Positions 4,651 to 6,927 of a stretch of DNA of 6,927 bases are shown here, one piece after another; position 1 is the first letter of the stretch; every line of letters begins with the position of its first letter. The DNA comes from Caldifarciminota bacterium (lineage in GTDB: Bacteria > Hydrothermota > Tepidihabitantia > Tepidihabitantales > Tepidihabitantaceae). Where the stretch lies: positions 1 through 6,927 of the forward strand of contig JAFGQF010000147.1 of NCBI GenBank assembly GCA_016935775.1, in the 5' to 3' direction. The notes below the pieces were generated by a model. That model saw nothing but the letters and a program-made list of their open reading frames with translations, ran no database searches and was not told the origin of the DNA. Position numbers and translations under genes: made by a program.

Positions 4651-6927
4651 CGCCCGGCCGGGCGCTCGGTCAGAAACAGCGCCGGCCGGCCGCGCCACGG
4701 CATTACGCTGACCATCGCCCGGATCTCGGCCCAGCCGCCGTCGCGGCGGCGAAGCCGGAGCGTTTCGATGATGGGCCGGCCGTCGTCGAATGCCGCGCTG
4801 CCGGCCCCCTCCGCTGCCCGCGCCCGGTCGTCGTCCGGCACCCGGTCGAGGTAGTTCTCGCCGACCAGTTCGACCGGGTCGTCGTAGCCCAAGAGCTTCG
4901 CCCAGGCCCGGTTGACCATCACCACCCGCTTGTCCTGGATGGCCGCGAAACCGTGGGGCGATGAATCGATCAGCGTACGCAGTAGCTCGGCGGTCTCGTC
5001 GGCCTGCTGCCGGGCCGCCACGCGCGCGCTGATGTCGCGGACAAACACCCGGACCGCGGGCCGGCCCTCCCAGGTGAAGGGCGTACCGACGGCCTCGACC
5101 CAGACCGGGGTACCATCCTTGCGGACGAACCGCTCTTCTGCCACCGGGGCCATCCTGCCCTGCTCGGCCGCCTGCCGTATCCGGGCCGCCACCGCCGCCC
5201 GGTCGTCGGGATAGACGAAATCGAGCACCGGCCGGCCGGCCAGTTCCCCGGCGCTTTCGTAGCCGAGAATCGCGAGCACGGCCGGGTTGACCAGCTTGAC
5301 GATGCCGTCCTGGTGAACCGCGATGCCGTTCGGCGCCAGCTCGAACAGTTGCCGGTACCGCTCCTCGCTCTCGACCAACTCGGCCTGGCGCTGCTTGCGC
5401 TCGGAGATGTCGCGGACAAAAACCAGGTCCGCGGGCCGGCCGTGGTAGTCAATCACCCCGGCGCTCAGCTCGGCGTCAATTCGCGCGCCGGACGCGGCCA
5501 GGAGCGCGGCCTCGTAGACTTCGGGAACCGGTTCGCCCGCCATCCGCAGTCGGTAGCGCTCGGCGACCACCGGCCGCGAATCCGGGTGCAGGTGCTGTTC
5601 GAACGGCGTGCCGGTCAGTTCTTCCGGCGTGCCCAGCGCCATCCGCGCCAGCCGCTCGTTGACGAAGACCACCTGTCCGTCCTGGATGATGCAGATGCCG
5701 TCGGTTGCCCGCTCGACCACCTGGCGGTAGCGCCGCTCGGCCTCCCGGCGCGCCGCCTCGGCCTCCCGGCGCTCGCTGATGTCGCGCACCACCACCTGGA
5801 CCGCGGGCCGGCCCTCCCAGGTGAATGGCGCGTTGACCACCTCGACCCACACCCAGGAGCCGTCCTTGCGCCGGAACCGCTCCTCGGCGAGCTCGCCCGG
5901 CTCGCCCCGTTCCCGCACGCCGGTGATGCGGGCGACGACCCGTACGCGGTCGTCGGGATGGACGAGCCCGAGCACCGGCAGGCCAACCATCTCGGCCGGC
6001 GAATCGTAGCCGAGCGTGCGCGCGCCCGCCGGGTTCACCATCTTGATGACGCCGTCCTGGTGAACCGCGATGCCATCCGGAGACAGCTCGACGAGCCGGC
6101 GGTAGCGCTCCTCGCTTTCGCGGCGCGCTGCCTCGGCCGCCTTGCGGTCACTGATGTCCTGGGTGACGCCGTCGAAATACTCGACCGCGCCGGCGGCGTC
6201 GCGAATCGCGGTCACGTTCAGCAGCGCGGGGAACTCGGTCCCGTCCTTGCGCCGCCCCCGGACCTCGACATCATCCAGCCGCCCGTCGACGACCAGCCGC
6301 TCGACTATCCGCTGGCGCTCGGCCGGGTCGGCGTAGACCGCCCCGGCGCCCGCCGCCCTGAACTCCTCCTCCGAGTCGTAACCGAAAATCCGCACCGCGG
6401 CAGGGTTCGCCGCCAGCAACCGGCCGTCGGGTGTGGTCCGGAACAGGCCGACCGGTACGTTTTCCTGTAACGTCCGCAGCCGTTCCTTCGCCCGCCAGAC
6501 CTCCTCTTCGGCGCGCCGGCGATCGGTCAGGTCTTCGACCGTGCCCTCGTAGTATTCGGGCTGCCCGCTCGCGCTCCGCACCAGCCGCGCGTTCTCGCGG
6601 ACGTACACCGGGGAACCGTCTGCCCGGGTCCAGGTTGTCTCCAGCCCCGCGATTTCGCCCTCGGCCTCAAGCCGACGTATGAAGTCTTCCCGGTCGTAGC
6701 CGGGCTGAAACCGGCACTCGCCAAGCCGGCGTGCGGCCAGCTCGTCGAATGACCGGTAACCCAGCAGCCGGACCAGCGCCGGGTTGGCAATCAGGATGCG
6801 GCCATCGGGCGTGGTCCGGTAGATGCCGACCGGCGCGCGTTCAAGCAGCGAGGAGAACTCCTCGCGACTGGCGACCAGCGCCTCCTCGGCCCGCTTGCGG
6901 GCGGTGATGTCGTTGATGAACCCCTCG
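4647..6927 (-). CDS. Multi-PAS sensor protein, 5' end outside the window
   Basis: The frame is open to the right edge, so only the C-terminal 759 residues are seen. The GTG at 6608 is internal and not a start. Residues 1-17 are the end of an earlier PAS unit (EGFINDITARKRAEEAL). Six whole PAS domains follow, at about 22-135, 148-257, 272-385, 398-510, 521-633 and 649-759, with a steady pitch of 124-126 residues. Units one to five end in a D-[IL]-[ST] motif plus a charged helix (e.g. DISERREAEAARREAE), the usual signal-coupling linker. Several carry RKDG and W-x-GRPA strands. No heme, flavin or other cofactor motif is evident. The protein stops right after the last strand of domain six (LFLTERPAGR), without a D-I-T motif and without kinase, GGDEF or other output domain. 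Any output must lie N-terminal, beyond the window, or in a partner. The neighbour 30 bp downstream is a four-helix membrane protein. Confidence 0.92.
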   Translation of the reverse strand, partial: EGFINDITARKRAEEALVASREEFSSLLERAPVGIYRTTPDGRILIANPALVRLLGYRSFDELAARRLGECRFQPGYDREDFIRRLEAEGEIAGLETTWTRADGSPVYVRENARLVRSASGQPEYYEGTVEDLTDRRRAEEEVWRAKERLRTLQENVPVGLFRTTPDGRLLAANPAAVRIFGYDSEEEFRAAGAGAVYADPAERQRIVERLVVDGRLDDVEVRGRRKDGTEFPALLNVTAIRDAAGAVEYFDGVTQDISDRKAAEAARRESEERYRRLVELSPDGIAVHQDGVIKMVNPAGARTLGYDSPAEMVGLPVLGLVHPDDRVRVVARITGVRERGEPGELAEERFRRKDGSWVWVEVVNAPFTWEGRPAVQVVVRDISERREAEAARREAERRYRQVVERATDGICIIQDGQVVFVNERLARMALGTPEELTGTPFEQHLHPDSRPVVAERYRLRMAGEPVPEVYEAALLAASGARIDAELSAGVIDYHGRPADLVFVRDISERKQRQAELVESEERYRQLFELAPNGIAVHQDGIVKLVNPAVLAILGYESAGELAGRPVLDFVYPDDRAAVAARIRQAAEQGRMAPVAEERFVRKDGTPVWVEAVGTPFTWEGRPAVRVFVRDISARVAARQQADETAELLRTLIDSSPHGFAAIQDKRVVMVNRAWAKLLGYDDPVELVGENYLDRVPDDDRARAAEGAGSAAFDDGRPIIETLRLRRRDGGWAEIRAMVSVMPWRGRPALFLTERPAGR
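5028..6113 (-). repeat. Duplicated PAS units (third and fifth) within the PAS-array gene
   Basis: The third PAS unit (5772-6113) and the fifth (5028-5366) are near copies, offset by exactly 747 bp (249 codons). Two stretches are identical in DNA: 28 bp at 5051-5078 and 5798-5825, and 24 bp at 5304-5327 and 6051-6074. The protein shows the same pairing (GIAVHQDG, VNPA, PFTWEGRPAV, VRDIS in both). The first and second units also resemble each other (RTTPDGR, ANPA), with a 378-bp offset. The array therefore seems to have grown by in-frame duplication, probably including a two-unit block. Confidence 0.75.

Noticed and set aside
5313..6470. Plus-strand open frame of 385 codons opposite the PAS gene
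   Set aside because: The minus strand has repeated, well-formed PAS domains. The plus frame repeats only because the PAS units repeat, and it has no recognisable fold.
6606..6608. GTG as the start of the PAS gene
   Set aside because: The frame stays open to the right edge, and the residues upstream complete a normal PAS domain and the end of another. The GTG is an internal valine.
6660..6830. LOV-type flavin-binding PAS domain, suggested by GECRFQ in the first full PAS unit
   Set aside because: The resemblance to the LOV motif G-x-N-C-R-F-L-Q is partial (no N before C, no L), and the later LOV asparagines and glutamine are not evident.

Overview
This window is GC-rich, tightly packed bacterial DNA. 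It has one non-coding stretch (about 1-484), two tRNA genes and four protein genes. None of the visible starts has a Shine-Dalgarno-like GGAGG. The features suggest an uncultivated, probably Gram-negative-type bacterium: a PpiD/SurA-like membrane-anchored folding factor, a very long PAS-array protein, and gaps filled with short degenerate tandem repeats. I cannot name the phylum. A deep-branching candidate phylum is a guess from style, not from a marker gene.

Layout, left to right. Positions 1-484 hold no credible gene but at least seven short tandem arrays with 7- or 8-bp periods. Positions 485-639 (minus) hold tRNA-Gly(GCC) and tRNA-Glu(UUC), without encoded CCA, behind a clear TTGACA promoter. 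Positions 687-2465 (minus) encode a 592-residue SurA/PpiD-type protein with three parvulin-like segments whose usual histidine is not seen. Positions 2466-2595 are a divergent promoter region. Positions 2596-4089 (plus) encode a polytopic GT-C/PMT-like glycosyltransferase. It ends inside a convergent four-helix membrane protein of unknown function (3987-4616, minus), giving a 103-bp antisense overlap. Positions 4647-6927 (minus) are the C-terminal 759 residues of a PAS-repeat sensor protein that runs off the right edge. It has six complete PAS domains and no output domain at its C-terminus.

The most interesting signal is regulatory. Each of the three protein genes whose 5' end is visible has a -35/-10 pair placed so that transcription would begin at or within about three bases of the start codon. 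The tRNA operon carries the same promoter type with a normal short leader. This points to leaderless mRNA as the usual mode here.

Functionally the genes are a mixed neighbourhood: envelope protein folding, lipid-linked sugar transfer, signal sensing and translation. Nothing shows that they form one pathway. The PAS protein and the four-helix protein are codirectional and only 30 bp apart, so they may be partners.
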